Part shown: piece after piece, positions 1 to 12,497 of the stretch
Layout: every line of letters starts with the position of its first letter
Position numbering within the stretch: the stretch's first letter is position 1
NCBI RefSeq assembly: GCF_900005765.1
Contig: NC_041690.1
Coordinates: 1,178,001 to 1,242,000 of the forward strand
Direction: 5' to 3'
Source of the DNA: Plasmodium relictum
Taxonomy: Eukaryota; Apicomplexa; Aconoidasida; Haemosporida; Plasmodiidae
Length of the DNA: 64,000 nt
Notes under the pieces: model-generated
The model's database searches: none
Told to the model about the DNA's origin: nothing
The model's input: only the letters and a program-made list of their open reading frames with translations
Translations under genes and position numbers: made by a program

Positions 1-2
1 TA

Positions 3-704
3 AAAAATAACATTGTTCCATTATCAAATGTAATATCAGAAAATCTAGAAACATTATTTGAAATTATTACTAAATCAAATATCAAAAAACCCAATTCTCA
101 CTTTTATTTAAATTATATTCAAAATGATACGGCAAATAATAATTGTATTGGAGAAGAAATTACTCCTATTAAGTATTCTATGAATAATAAAAAAATAAAC
201 AATGAAAATTATAAAGATTCCATTATTTTGCCTAATTTATATTTTCAAAGTATATGCCAAGAAAATAAAATACAATCAAATGAACAAAATTTCAATCATT
301 TAAATAGTCAAAATATAATTCAATACGATCAACAAAATGTATATCATGTAAACAGTAAAAAAGCAACTTTTGCTTTGGAAAAAACATTTTTTAGTGAAAG
401 CGAAGAAGATAATATGTTTAAAAATAAAAATAATAATACTAAAAATGAAAGTTACATTCTCTTATCTTCTTTAATTAACTCTATGAAAGAGCGAAATGAA
501 AAAATATCAAAGTTTAATCAAAATAAACATATTAAAAAAATAACAACTGAAGTACCAACAAAAAAAAGTATTGATAAAAAAAAAAAAAAGAATAATAATA
601 GTAGGAAAAAAAAAAAAACAGTCAACCAGTCATATAATCAACAGTATAATATTAAAAAAAGTAAAGTACAATACTCAAAAAATATTTTAAATGAAATGAA
701 CTAG
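3..704 (+). CDS. C-terminal fragment of an uncharacterised Asn/Lys-rich protein (5' end outside window)
   Basis: The reading frame is open from base 3 to the TAG at 702-704, so the ATG at 180 is probably internal and the real start lies upstream. The visible 233 residues are rich in Asn, Lys, Ser and Gln. A strongly basic segment of Lys runs lies about 50 residues before the end (around 577-620), which could act as a nuclear localisation signal. I see no recognisable domain, membrane segment or signal peptide. Codon use is typical of the other genes here. The family cannot be named from this tail. I am confident that it is coding, because the composition and the lack of stops differ from the flanking DNA. 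The exact protein is unknown. Confidence 0.7.
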   Translation, partial: KNNIVPLSNVISENLETLFEIITKSNIKKPNSHFYLNYIQNDTANNNCIGEEITPIKYSMNNKKINNENYKDSIILPNLYFQSICQENKIQSNEQNFNHLNSQNIIQYDQQNVYHVNSKKATFALEKTFFSESEEDNMFKNKNNNTKNESYILLSSLINSMKERNEKISKFNQNKHIKKITTEVPTKKSIDKKKKKNNNSRKKKKTVNQSYNQQYNIKKSKVQYSKNILNEMN

Positions 705-1821
705 AATAAAAATAAAAATAATATAATTTAAAAAAAAAAAAAAAAAAACTATTTTATTTGTGTACAATAATTCTTCATTTTTTTTCGAATATATTCCTTA
801 AAATGATAAAGATTATTTTTTATGAAATATATTTTTTTTTTTATATCATTTTCATTATTTGAATTTTATTATAATTTTATTTTATTATATTTTTTTTTAA
901 AATTTTTTCTAAACATTTATTTGATAAATTATATGATCATAAAAAAAGATATATTCTTTTCAAAATTTATTATATATATATTATGCTTATTATTAAAACT
1001 AAAAAAATACGAAAAATGAAATAAATCTAAAAACAAAAAGTTAAATTTATTTTCTAGTATATTTCTTTTAGTCCTATTATTATTAATATGATACATGAAA
1101 ATAAAGACAGACTTTATTTGTTCTTAAAAAAAAAAAAAAAAGTGAAATAAATAAATTTTTTTTTGTTTCTCATTTTAATATATACAAAAAAGAAAAAAAA
1201 TATGATAAAAAAATTACTATTTATAATAGATATATTTTCTGTTTTTTAATATACATATTTTTTTTTTTTTGTAAATTTTTAAGTTAAATATGTAAAGATT
1301 AGAAAAAATAAAACCTTAAATTGTATGAATATGTGATAATGTAATTGAAATGATTTCAATATTTTTTAAATAAATAGAAATGAAATTATAAAAAAAAAAG
1401 AAAATAAAGTAAAATTAAGTAAAAATAAGCAAAAATAAGTAAAAGATTATTGAAGAAATATTAAAGAAATATTTATATTTGTAACAAATTTTATATTATG
1501 CTATTTGATTTTATCCAATTTTGTAACATTTTATATTATTATATTTTATTTCTTTAAGTATATATACATTATTTTTAAAGTAATATTCGCATTTTTAAGT
1601 TGCAGGAGTTTATTTTAAATGAATACAATTGTCTATTTTTTTTTTTTTTTTTTTTTTTTATTCTCACTATGCACAGTATTATATTTAATTTTTTAATTTA
1701 AATTATTGACTTTTTGATGTTCTGATAAATTTATATACATATTTTGTATATGTTTTGCTTTTTTTTCTCTGAATTTTTTTGAGTTATATTTTATATTATA
1801 TGAATATAATATATTATATAT
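705..1821. other. Intergenic region, no gene seen
   Basis: This is AT-rich DNA with poly-A and poly-T runs, including a T-run of more than 20 at about 1637-1660. A 65-codon open frame at 822-1019 encodes almost only Phe, Ile, Leu, Tyr and Lys and looks like chance. The stretch holds the 3' region of the upstream gene and the promoter of the gene starting at 1822/1837. Confidence 0.7.
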
Positions 1822-3144
1822 ATGCATACATATAAGATGGCAAACATTACAGCTAATTTAAATGTTTCGGAACAAAGTGCTGCAAATAAAATTTCCAAAA
1901 ATGATGTTTATATTAGTGAAGATTGCAAAAAATTAAAAGAAGATAAAAAAAAATTAAAAAAAGAATTATCAACAAAAGAAATTGAAATAAATAATTTAAA
2001 AAAAATATTAGAAGATAGAGAAAAGGATATAAAATTAAATTATATTCCTTTAAAAGAGGCAAGAAAAATAACTTATAAAGCATTAAGAAAAGGATCAGCA
2101 GCACAGAAATTTATTAATTTAATAGAAAGTAATAGTATTAACTATAAACTGAAAAAAATAGCTATTAATCAATTAATTACAAATGCATTTGGTGTTATGC
2201 ATTATCAAAAAAGTCGTTATCCAGAAGTTTTAAAATATAAAGATTCTCACTTAAAATTATTTAGGCAAGAACAATTAATACTTTTAGCTGAAAATGAACG
2301 TTTAACATTGCAAATGAAAGAATTAAAAAAACAACTTTTAGATAATAAAATAGAAAATTTAAAAACAAATGAAAAAAGTTTGATCACTTCAATGAAAAGA
2401 AATACAAAAGATCTAGAAAACAAAAATAATAATATTGACGATAATTTTATAGAATTAGACGCAGATATTGTAGAAAAAAATTTTATAAATTTAATTAAAA
2501 ATATTAAAATAGCTCAATTAAAATTATTATTTTTTGCATTTAGAAAATTAAGTAATAACGTATATAGCAACTCAGATCCTACAAATGTTAATGCAAGTAT
2601 GATCTATTCATTAAAGCAAGGTACGGATATACTAAATAATATATTAAAAAATAAAAGAATTATAATTAAATACAATGCATTTTATAAATTATTAAATTAC
2701 AATGTAAATAATGTATTATATAACAGCAAATATTTACATAGAATTAATAAATACAGTAGTTGCAATTATTCAGATAAAAAAAAAGATCAAGGAATTTCTC
2801 ATTTTGTTTATAAGCCATATTATTATGATAATTTACCAAGTGCAACTTGTGATATACAAAAAAAAAAATTTCCAATTTTTAAAGATAAAAAAGATTTTGT
2901 TATGAGAAATTTAATTTATAATAACGAACCATTATATAATCCTTTTATTTATGAAAATATAAAAAATAATATTAGTACCAATCAATTTTACAAAAAAGAT
3001 TACTTAGATTTGGAACTAAAAAAAAAAAATACTGAATCAGAAAAATATTCCTGCTTTAATGACTTTGATTTTCTTAACGATTTTAGTGCATATGATAAGG
3101 AGAAATTTATAGATTTATTTATAACTGAAACAACAAAAAAGTAA
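1822..3144 (+). CDS. Uncharacterised conserved-looking coiled-coil protein
   Basis: This is a single-exon ORF of 440 codons. The second in-frame ATG at 1837 (protein starting MANITANLNV, 435 residues) sits in a better context and may be the true start. Residues about 35-72 form a charged, heptad-like segment typical of a coiled coil. A compact non-repetitive block follows (about 75-150, including NYIPLKEARKITYKALRKG and FGVMHYQKSRYPEVLKY). A second coiled coil lies at about 150-190. The C-terminal half is Asn/Lys/Tyr-rich. There is no signal peptide or membrane segment. It is convergent with the ApiAP2 gene downstream. The low-repeat middle block suggests real conservation, but I do not recognise the family and assign no function. 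Confidence 0.8.
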   Translation: MHTYKMANITANLNVSEQSAANKISKNDVYISEDCKKLKEDKKKLKKELSTKEIEINNLKKILEDREKDIKLNYIPLKEARKITYKALRKGSAAQKFINLIESNSINYKLKKIAINQLITNAFGVMHYQKSRYPEVLKYKDSHLKLFRQEQLILLAENERLTLQMKELKKQLLDNKIENLKTNEKSLITSMKRNTKDLENKNNNIDDNFIELDADIVEKNFINLIKNIKIAQLKLLFFAFRKLSNNVYSNSDPTNVNASMIYSLKQGTDILNNILKNKRIIIKYNAFYKLLNYNVNNVLYNSKYLHRINKYSSCNYSDKKKDQGISHFVYKPYYYDNLPSATCDIQKKKFPIFKDKKDFVMRNLIYNNEPLYNPFIYENIKNNISTNQFYKKDYLDLELKKKNTESEKYSCFNDFDFLNDFSAYDKEKFIDLFITETTKK

Positions 3145-4665
3145 CTTTATTTTCTTTTTTTAATTTAATAAAACATATATAGGTTATATATATAAATAGA
3201 TGTATACATCTGATCTTTTCTTTTTTTAGATAATAATTTATAAAGTATTTTTACTTCATTTCTTTCGTATAATTAAATTTTTTTTCTTATTATTAAATAA
3301 TAAATAATTTAAAAATATTATAAGATAAATACGAAGTTTTTCTTTTTTTTTTAGTAAAATTAAAATGTGTTTGTTATAATAATTAAAGACAAAAAATAAA
3401 AAAGATTATTTTACTTTTTTTTTTTAAATAATTTTCCTTGCATATATTTTTGTTGTAACTTTACATTTTATTTGTTATATTTTTTTTTTTTATAATGTAA
3501 TTACATTTTGTTTTTATTTTTAAGATAACATTTTGTTAAATATATTAACTATATTTTTTTTTTTTTTTTTTATAGCATGTTTTATTAATTTCTTCTGTAT
3601 GATCCGTTATATGATTTCTTTCTTTTTTTTTTACAATTTAGTATTTTTTTTTTTAATACATGTAACAACTATGATGAAACATCATGTTTGAAAATAAATG
3701 TAATAACTTTTCAATGAAAAAGTTATTTTTAAATTTTTTATTTTATTTATCTTGATATCAAATCATACCTTTTAATTTATTTTTACTTTTATAATGTTAT
3801 CAATTTAACTCATGTAATTATTTTAATTTTTAAAAAAACAAAGAATTATTATTGAAATATAAAAAATTTTCAAATATATATTAATATTTATATATATAAA
3901 ATAATGAAAATTAAAATAATCATAGAATATTTCTAGAGTTTACTAATACTATTCTTTAAAAATATGTAATTATATACTAAAAATATTCCTAATTTTATTT
4001 TTCGTAATTGTATAATTTTTTAGGAAATTCAAAATCCTGTTTATATTTGGAATAAATATTCTTTATAAATTTATATTTAAATTACATTTTTTTTTTCAAT
4101 GTGAAATGTATATAACAAACAAAAAAGAAAACAAATATAAAAAAAAAAATAAAATAAAAAAAGTAACATTGGATAAGAAAAAATAAATATATTAATATAT
4201 ATATATATATAAATGATTAATTTTCATAATAAAATTATTCATAAAATTTTGCAGAACGAATAACAAATTGAGAAATGTATATTAGATTTTACATAAAAAT
4301 AATTAAATTTTATAATTATATATATATATATAATATTTGTGTGATCAAAAAACTAACGCATGAATATATTCATGTATTTTAACACATATTTTTTAAAAGT
4401 GCAATTTTTTTACTAAACTTAAAAATGTAAATAAAAAAAAATTAAGAAATATTATATATATGAAATTATATAAATATATAATTTGTATATTAGTCCAAAC
4501 TTAAATTACAATAATAAATATTATTAAAACATATAAATTATAAGTGTAAATATAATTAAAATAAATATATAAGATAAAAGAATGAAAAAAAATAAGAAAA
4601 AAAAAAATAAAACAAAATAAGAAAATCTTCATTTTTTTTTTCTTTTTTTTCTTTTTTTTCTTTTT
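3145..4665. other. Convergent intergenic region, no gene seen
   Basis: This 1.5 kb holds the 3' ends of the coiled-coil protein gene (+) and the ApiAP2 gene (-). It contains poly-T runs (for example about 3552-3571) and short TA tracts at about 4195-4212 and 4318-4332. No tRNA-like or GC-rich RNA gene is visible. Confidence 0.65.
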
Positions 4666-6298
4666 TTATAATTTATCCAAATAAAATAGTTGGTCTTTCA
4701 AATCCATATGGCTTGGTAATTTACTATTTTTAATACATTCACTAAATAATTCTAAATATGGTTCTAATTCATTAAAGTGTTTTGTAAATTTTGCATTTCT
4801 TAAACATAAACGTAAAGAATTCGCATATCTTTCTCTTTTTTCTATACCTACTGGAACTTTTGGAACAACATTTTTTTTCAAATCTTGTAAAATCAAAGCT
4901 AATGCCTCTCTAGTTAAATCAATAAAATTTGATTTATATTCATCTTTATTTTGATAGCAATAATCGGAATAATAATCATTTGTAAAAATTACATTATATT
5001 CGTTTTCGTTATACTTATTTTTTGTTTTTGTATTTTCATTATAGTCATATACAAATGGCTTTATAAAAAAATTTTCTTCATTTGTTTGTTCAGGTGAATC
5101 TATTTGAAAATCTTTATCAGTTATTATACAACTGCTATTATTATTATGATTATTATCATTTTTTATAAAATAATTAAACTGATCTTTTATTTTTTTCTTT
5201 TTTTTTTTATTATCCACCTGATAATTATTTGATTCTTCCTTATACTTTTCATTCCTTTCAGAATAATTATCGCTTCTAGAAATATACTGGTTTTCTTCTT
5301 TTATATTATTGTATTCATTATGAAAACTATTATTATTAATGTTATTATTATTATTATTATTATCCTTAGTTAATTCATTAGAAGAATTATAATTACATCT
5401 TCGCGTATTGTATCTTCTTTTTTTATTTAATTTTTCAGAATCTGCATTTAAATTTGATTTGTCATTTTTCATAATTATCTGACTGTTTGAGTAATTCATG
5501 TCAATTGAATTCTTACTATCAATAGATTCTTCTGATTCTATTTTATCTTCATTTGATCTGTCGTTTTTCTTATAATCAAAATCTTTTAAATCATTTACAT
5601 AATCGGTGTTGTTACTATTCGATTCATTTTTTATATCTGTATTAATATTATTTTTTTTATTTGTATATTCATTATTACTATTACTATCATTGTAAAAAGC
5701 TGCATTTTTACATTCTACAGCTAACATTTTCGCTTTTTTATATCCATGTTTCTTCACAGAAAATACTCGAAGATGCCTTCCACTTCCTTTTACACATGCT
5801 AACCAGCATTTTGTTCTAGCATTATACCACACCCCTTTATTTTTTGTATTATCGTCGTTTGATTCATATATATCTGAATCATTTATATCTGAACCTTTTT
5901 CGTCATTCCGATTTTTAAATGAATTAGAATCATTTTCTATAAAAAAAGAAATAAAAAAAATTTAGACAAAAACAAAAGAATGAAATTATATAGACAAAAT
6001 TAATGAAGAAATATCTTTAGTATTAAAGAAAAGAAAACATTATCTATAATTATTAATAATATATATAAAGTGAAAATACTATAAATTATTTAACAAAAAT
6101 AAGATAATACATATATATATATACTTATACATAAAATATATCAAATGAACATGAAAAAATATTGGAATAAAAATTAATATATATATCATAAAAATAGTAT
6201 TATAATTCCTTACAAATATGAAAGAAACTAATTTCTTTTTTGTATATATTACCTTTTTGATTTTCAATGATATGCTTGTTATCCGAGTAATTAATCAT
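4666..6298 (-). CDS. AP2-O5: ApiAP2 transcription factor with AP2 and ACDC domains, probably AP2-O5
   Basis: Two exons, 6298-6253 and 5936-4666, are joined across a 316-base GT-AG intron and give 438 residues. The long open frame lacks its own ATG near the AP2 domain (it reads GTG there). The upstream exon supplies ATG and joins in frame (phase 1). An AP2 DNA-binding domain lies at about residues 49-97 (VWYNARTKCWLACVKGSGRH, then VFSVKKHGYKKAKMLAVECK). The middle is Asn/Lys/Ser-rich. The C-terminal 90 residues match the ACDC domain found with AP2 (LTREALALILQDLKKNVVPK to the end). The neighbour MUS81 and the wider order fit the AP2-O5 locus. AP2-O5 is known from P. berghei knock-out screens as an ookinete-stage regulator. 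The ApiAP2 class is near certain; the O5 assignment rests on synteny recalled from memory. Confidence 0.88.
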
Positions 6299-6497
6299 TA
6301 TTTATTATTATTATTTATTTTTTTTTTTTTTTTTTTCTTTCAATTTGAACTTTTTTGCAAATTGGATAAATTCAATTAAAAATAAAACTTTAACTTTCGC
6401 GCAAATATTGTTATAAAAATTGGGACAAAATCATCTTGTGAATACATATATATCTATATCTTTATATCTATATATATCTATATCTATTTATATATAT

Positions 6498-6500
<3 letters not shown>

Positions 6501-6548
<48 letters not shown>
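6501..6548. repeat. (TA)24 microsatellite
   Basis: An uninterrupted TA dinucleotide run of about 48 bases, preceded by degenerate TATC/TATT units, about 200 bases upstream of the AP2-O5 start codon. Confidence 0.95.
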
Positions 6549-6550
<2 letters not shown>

Positions 6551-9500
6551 AATAAATATATATATTATACTTCTTATTTTAATGACTTTATTTATTTTCT
6601 ATATTATTATTATATTTTTTTTTTTTTTTTAATTCATCTAAATTCCATAAATATATTCCTCTTAAAATTCTTGATAATATTTAAGAGAATAATTTAGTGA
6701 AAAAAAAAATAAGATTATATATATAATAATAATAAAATAATAATAATACTACTACTAATAATGATAATACTAATAAATTATATATATATACACATATACA
6801 TACATAGATACATACGTATATACATACATACTTACATAAATACAAACATACGAAATATAAATTTGTCAAAATTCTAATATAACATATTAAAATAAAAAAT
6901 TATTTTTAAAAATTTCATAAGTATAATCTTTCCTTTAAACTAAAATTTTACCTCTTTTTTTTTTTTTTATGTATTATTAAAAGAACATTATTTTTACTTA
7001 TGTAGTAAAATATGTTGTTTAGTTATAAAATATATATATATATATATATATGCATTTATATATAAATAATAGATTATTAATATTAAAAACATAAAAAAAA
7101 AGATTTAAATTAAATCAACATTGATAATTTAAAAAAAAAGAAAATAAGAAATAAAAATATAATTAAATATATAAATGGATAAATAAATAAGAAAAATAAT
7201 AAAGATATTTATTAATGTAATTATTCATTAAAAAGAAAAATAATTTATGATATTTAAAAATTAGAATAAATATGCAATATATATATATTATATATATATA
7301 TGCATATGCATATATAAAAAAAAAAAAAAATAGGTAATACAAATATTTATATATATTTATTAAAAGTTTATTTCTTTTTACAAGATAAAATATTACTTTT
7401 TTTAGTTTTTCAAAAATGTATATTGCTAGAACAAAATAATAAAACATAAACTAAAATGAATTTTAAATTTTAGTAATTTAAATGCTGTTATTATAATTAC
7501 TTTATTATTAAAAATGATTTTATAAAACAGTATTTTAATAAAATAAAAATTTTAGAAATAATTTATTAGTCAGGAATAATATTATAAAAATTAAAATGAA
7601 ATAAAATTAACAAAAATATATATGAACATATATAGGTGCTTCAATATATTTATACATAAATATTTAAAAAAAAAAAAAAGTAAGTTGTCCACAAAAAATT
7701 TTTATTCTGTTTAGTGCAAATACAAAATCGTATAATAAAATAATTTAGGTATATTAAAAAAAAAATAAAAAAATTAAATATTAAAATTATATGTATAAGA
7801 AAATATAATAGAAAACTAAAGAAATTCAAACTCAACAAAAAAAAAAGGAAAAGAAAAAAAAAAATTAATATTATTATTATTATTATAAAAAAAAAATGTT
7901 TTATTTTTTATAAATAAAATTTCTTATTTAATCGTGTGATATATTTCCTTCATATATACAGAGAAGCATACGTGTTATTTACTTAGAAACATATATTCAA
8001 ATAATAAATAAAAAAATCCTCTTTTAGAATTATAAAACAAAATTACAAAATTAATATATTAAGAAAAAATAAAACTATTGTAAACATAAATTTTATATTT
8101 AAATGTTTACCAAAAAAATAAAAAATAAAATAATAATAAAATATGCATATACTCACATGATTTTTATTAAAAATAATTAGCATGTAATTTTATTTTTATT
8201 TTTTCAACTTAACATTAAATAATACATATAATTTTTATTAATTTACAAACACATAAAATAATAAGAAAATATTGTTTCCTTTTTATTCTAAATCACAAAA
8301 ATTACATAAAAATGAGTACTATTAAAAAAATATAGCATACTAAATTTTAAATATCTCTATATCATATAGAAAGCATATATAGATATTATAATTATATACA
8401 CAAAATCAAACACAAGAATACATAAAAGAATAAAATTAATAATTAAATAAATATATAATTACACAAATAAATGTTTAAATAAAGATAAATATATATATAA
8501 TGCAAGTAGAGGTAGATTAATATATAAATAAACAGGATACTAAGCAGAACAGACGAATATTAATGTATGAATCTAACATATAAATAAAAACAAAACAAAA
8601 CAAAAAAAAAAAAAAAAGACAAAAGTATTATTTACAATAAAAAAATATTTCCGTTTACCTAAAAACATATATATAAAAAAGATATATATTCTTTTTTTTT
8701 TTATTAAATACAAAATGTATATATCTATATAATTAAGATTTTATATTATTTTTCCCATTCTATAAATATTTAATATATAAACAAAAATAGAGTTTCATAA
8801 AAAGAAAAAAAGCTACCCCATAAGAAGTTTAGGTAAAATGAAAAATATAAATATTACTTTAAAATACCAAACTAAAAAAAAATTTCATTTATTTTTATTT
8901 ATTAATATTTATAAAATATAACTTTTTAATATATTTTTTTCATAATATATTATTTTCTTTACTCATGTAATAGTAAATTTATGTATTTTTATGAATATAA
9001 CTTATAATTTCATTTTTTACTATTTCTGTTCTTTTCATAATAGAAAAATAATGCCACTACAAATAAAATAGATGTATTTCCTTTAAGTTATAAAAAAAAA
9101 AAAAAATGAATAATATAGTTGTAAATATATGATGCGAATATGAGTTATTAATTATATCTAATTTATATTTAATCATGCATACAAAAAAATTACACATTTA
9201 TATAAATAATTGCAAAAATAAAATTTCAAACTTATGTAACAATGTTTTAAGGTTTTATATAATACTTTTGGAAGTATTTATATATGTGAAAGTTCATTTT
9301 TTTTATTATTTCTTTAATTTTTTAAATTTTTATTTAAATTCTATTCTATTTAATACAACTATTTTTATAAAAAAAAGGAAAAAGTTTATTCCTAGGTTAA
9401 CAACCTGAAGATAAATTTTTTAATGCTTTTCAATATACACACGGAAATGAAAAGAATAAATAATTAATATAAATAAAGAAAAAAAAGAAAAATTATTCAA

Positions 9501-12185
9501 TTAATAGTTTCAATTAAAAATAAAAAAAATAAAAAATTAACAAAACGAATGATTTTAATGTATCAGATCAAAATTATTACAACAATAGAAAATTTTTTTT
9601 TTTTTTTTTTTGTTAGTACAGATAAAAGTTAATAATTATTTATGTAATAATATGAAAAAAAAATAAAAAAAATATTTACAATTAATATATCATAGGTTCA
9701 CTGTTATTAAAAAAAAAATAATAATAATTAGCTAATTTATATATGCTTATTTTTATTTTTAAATTTTTATAAAAATAATATATTTTCTTTATAAGTGAAT
9801 AATCAGAACAAATATTTGTTTGCACATTTTATATCTTGCATTTTTATATTAATTTTTATCTCCATATAAATAAAAAAAGGTTTTTTTTTATGTTCACTCT
9901 TTTTCTTGTTCTTTAATAAAATATATATTTATATATATTTTTTTTTACTAATTAAAAGTATATTTGAGTATTTAGTTATTTTTTCTTTTTTTTTTTTACG
10001 TGTTCAGATAATTTCTTATACATCAGCGTGTGCCAATTTATTTCTGTTGATTTATATAAATAAAAATATATATATACATATATTTCTTCAATTTTATATA
10101 GAAAATTTTTTTTTATTATATATGTTATTTTGTAAATTTTATTTAAATTTTTCTCAAAGTTATCTCAAAATATTTTTTTTAATAAGAAATAAGTTTTGCA
10201 TATTCTGATTACAAACATTCAAAAAGAAATAAATATATATATATATTTTTTTTTTCTAATTTAGTCTTTTTAAATTAATTAAAAGTTTAATAGTATATAT
10301 AAGTATATATTTATACACATATGTACATTTGTATATTAAATAAAATAAAAATTTTCTAAATTTTTTGATGTTTTACAAGCATTATTGTTAATAAAATATT
10401 TTATGAAATAACAACTATCATTGCTTACCAAAAGAATGAAAAAAAAAATATATATAAAAATACAATGAAGGAAAAAACTAAATAAAAGAATATAATAAAA
10501 AAATACTAATTTTTATTTTTTTTTATATTCATAAAATTCTTTAAGATTTATTATGTGAAAATTAAAATAGAATATTTTTTTGTAGTGAAAAAGAAGAAAT
10601 TATTTAAACCTATGGACATTTAAATAAAATTTCTTATCCAAACATCTATTACTTTTTTGAATTATTTTAATGAAAAAAATTAAAAAAATTATTATATTTT
10701 TTAAATAATAAGATGCTATAATATCTTCATTAAAAGTTTATAAAAATTATTCTGATAAATGAAACATATTTGTTATAACTTTTTCATACATATATAAATA
10801 TATATATAAGTTTTTTCCTTTTTTAAAATTCTATAATTTTATTAAAAAATGTGATTAAAAGAAAATTTAAATCTCCGCATGCTTTTATCATTTTATTTAG
10901 CTTAGTAAATTAATTCAACTAAAATATATAAGTAAATGTGAAATGCTATATAGTTTTCTTTTAGTGCAATAAACGATATAATAATACATATAATAAAAAA
11001 ATAAGAAATGAGTGAAGTTAATTTTTTATTTTTAAAAAGTTTAAATTATTTTTTTTATATAAAATATATATATATAGTATTGTGTTTTTTTAAAGAAAAT
11101 GAAAAAAACTAATTTTTTTTATTTTTAAAAAAAGTTTTATTTATATGAAGTATTCATAGATATAAAGAATAATGTCATTTCAAAATTTTTTTTTCTAATT
11201 CAATTATAATGAATACTAAATAAAAAAAATATATATATATGTACTTAAATTTAAATTATTTATGTAAATGCATACATATAAAAAATATTTAAATAGAAAT
11301 ATTCATACAAAAATAAAAAAAGAATTAATAATTAATAAAATAAACAAATAAATTAGATATATGAAAAAAAATATGTAGCGTGTAAAAAAATGCTTTTTTT
11401 AAAAAATCTACATTGATTTATTAATTTATTTATTTCATAATTATTTAGATATTTTGTTTTTACAACTATATTAAATCGTTATTAAAATTTTTGGTTTTTG
11501 TATAATTTCTTTCTTACCAACTATAAATTAAAGTAAATTTTTAAGAAAAAAAATATATTGAAAATTTAAAATATATAAAAAGACTGAAATTCATAGGAAA
11601 TTTTAGTAAACACATGCACTAGTAAATAAATATGTTTTAACTCAGCATAGTAAAAAAATATTTTTAAGAATAAAAAAAAAAATAGCAGAAGTTAAATTGC
11701 AAATCAAAATTAAATAAATTTCAGTTATAATTTAAAAATATGTCATATTTTCAATATATTAACTTTAACACCTAGCAAAAAACAAATATTGTATATTTTA
11801 GATAGTTATTACTGAAATATACATTTGAAAGTTGCATTTTTAATAATTTAACATACATCTTTAAAATTTTCTTTTGAAGGATTATATAGAAAAATTATAT
11901 ATTGATAAAAAAAAAAAAAAAAGTGTCTTTTTTTTTTTACCCTTAGTAATTTTTTGGTTTTTTTTTTTGTTTTGTTTTGTATTTTTAATATTTTTTATAT
12001 TAATCACATATACCAATAATTTGTAAATTTTAACAAAAAAAAATTTTATTATTGTTTTCTTTTTATTTTGTAATATAATAAAATGCAAATAAATAAATCA
12101 AATTCATTTTTACTTTATACAAAAAATTTATATTATTACTATACAACAACACACTGATACATTAATAATGTATTAAATAAAATGT

Positions 12186-12187
<2 letters not shown>

Positions 12188-12247
<60 letters not shown>
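12188..12247. repeat. (AT)n microsatellite of about 60 bases
   Basis: A perfect AT dinucleotide run of about 60 bases, roughly 250 bases upstream of the MUS81 start codon. Confidence 0.95.
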
Positions 12248-12251
<4 letters not shown>

Positions 12252-12488
12252 AAGAAGCACATTTATATTAGCATTGTAATATAATGATGTATCTCTCTTA
12301 AAATGTTAAAAAAAATAATAACAAAAATTCCTTGTAAAGATTAATTTTTATTTTTATTGTTTCTTATATTAAATATTAGTTGTTTTGCTTTTAATTTTAT
12401 TTTTATCTTTTTATAATATAATATATATATATATTTATGTTTTTATTTTATTATATTTTTTTTTTTTTTACGAAAAATAATATATAAT

Positions 12489-12497
12489 ATGGAGTAA
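12489..12497 (+). promoter_or_regulatory. Two-codon upstream ORF abutting the MUS81 start
   Basis: ATG GAG TAA ends at the base immediately before the MUS81 ATG at 12498. A ribosome that initiates here would stop directly on the main start and might reinitiate. Function is inferred only from position. Confidence 0.4.

Larger units (their letters stand above)
6299..12497. other. 6.2 kb divergent intergenic region between AP2-O5 and MUS81
   Basis: This is the longest gene-free stretch. It separates two divergently transcribed genes and so contains both promoters. It has TA microsatellites near each end and many homopolymers. Open frames such as 6420-6632, 7163-7447, 9175-9408 and 9906-10208 encode Phe/Ile/Tyr/Leu/Lys-rich peptides without domains, and 9906 does not begin with ATG. 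I see no tRNA, GC-rich island or spliceable coding series. It could carry long untranslated leaders or a non-coding RNA, but nothing in the sequence proves that. Confidence 0.6.

Noticed and set aside
822-1019. 65-codon open frame
   Set aside because: Phe/Ile/Tyr/Leu/Lys-only composition expected from poly-T-rich DNA; no domain or splice context.
9175-9408. 77-codon open frame with ATG
   Set aside because: Its composition is slightly better than that of its neighbours, but there is no domain, no clear signal peptide and no supporting context; treated as chance.
9906-10208. 100-codon open frame in the long intergenic region
   Set aside because: It starts with TTG and not ATG, has a hydrophobic composition typical of translated AT-rich DNA, and shows no conserved pattern.
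6299-12497. Centromere
   Set aside because: Plasmodium centromeres are 2-4 kb of about 97% AT with repeats; this region has more G and C and no such core. The syntenic position also argues against it.
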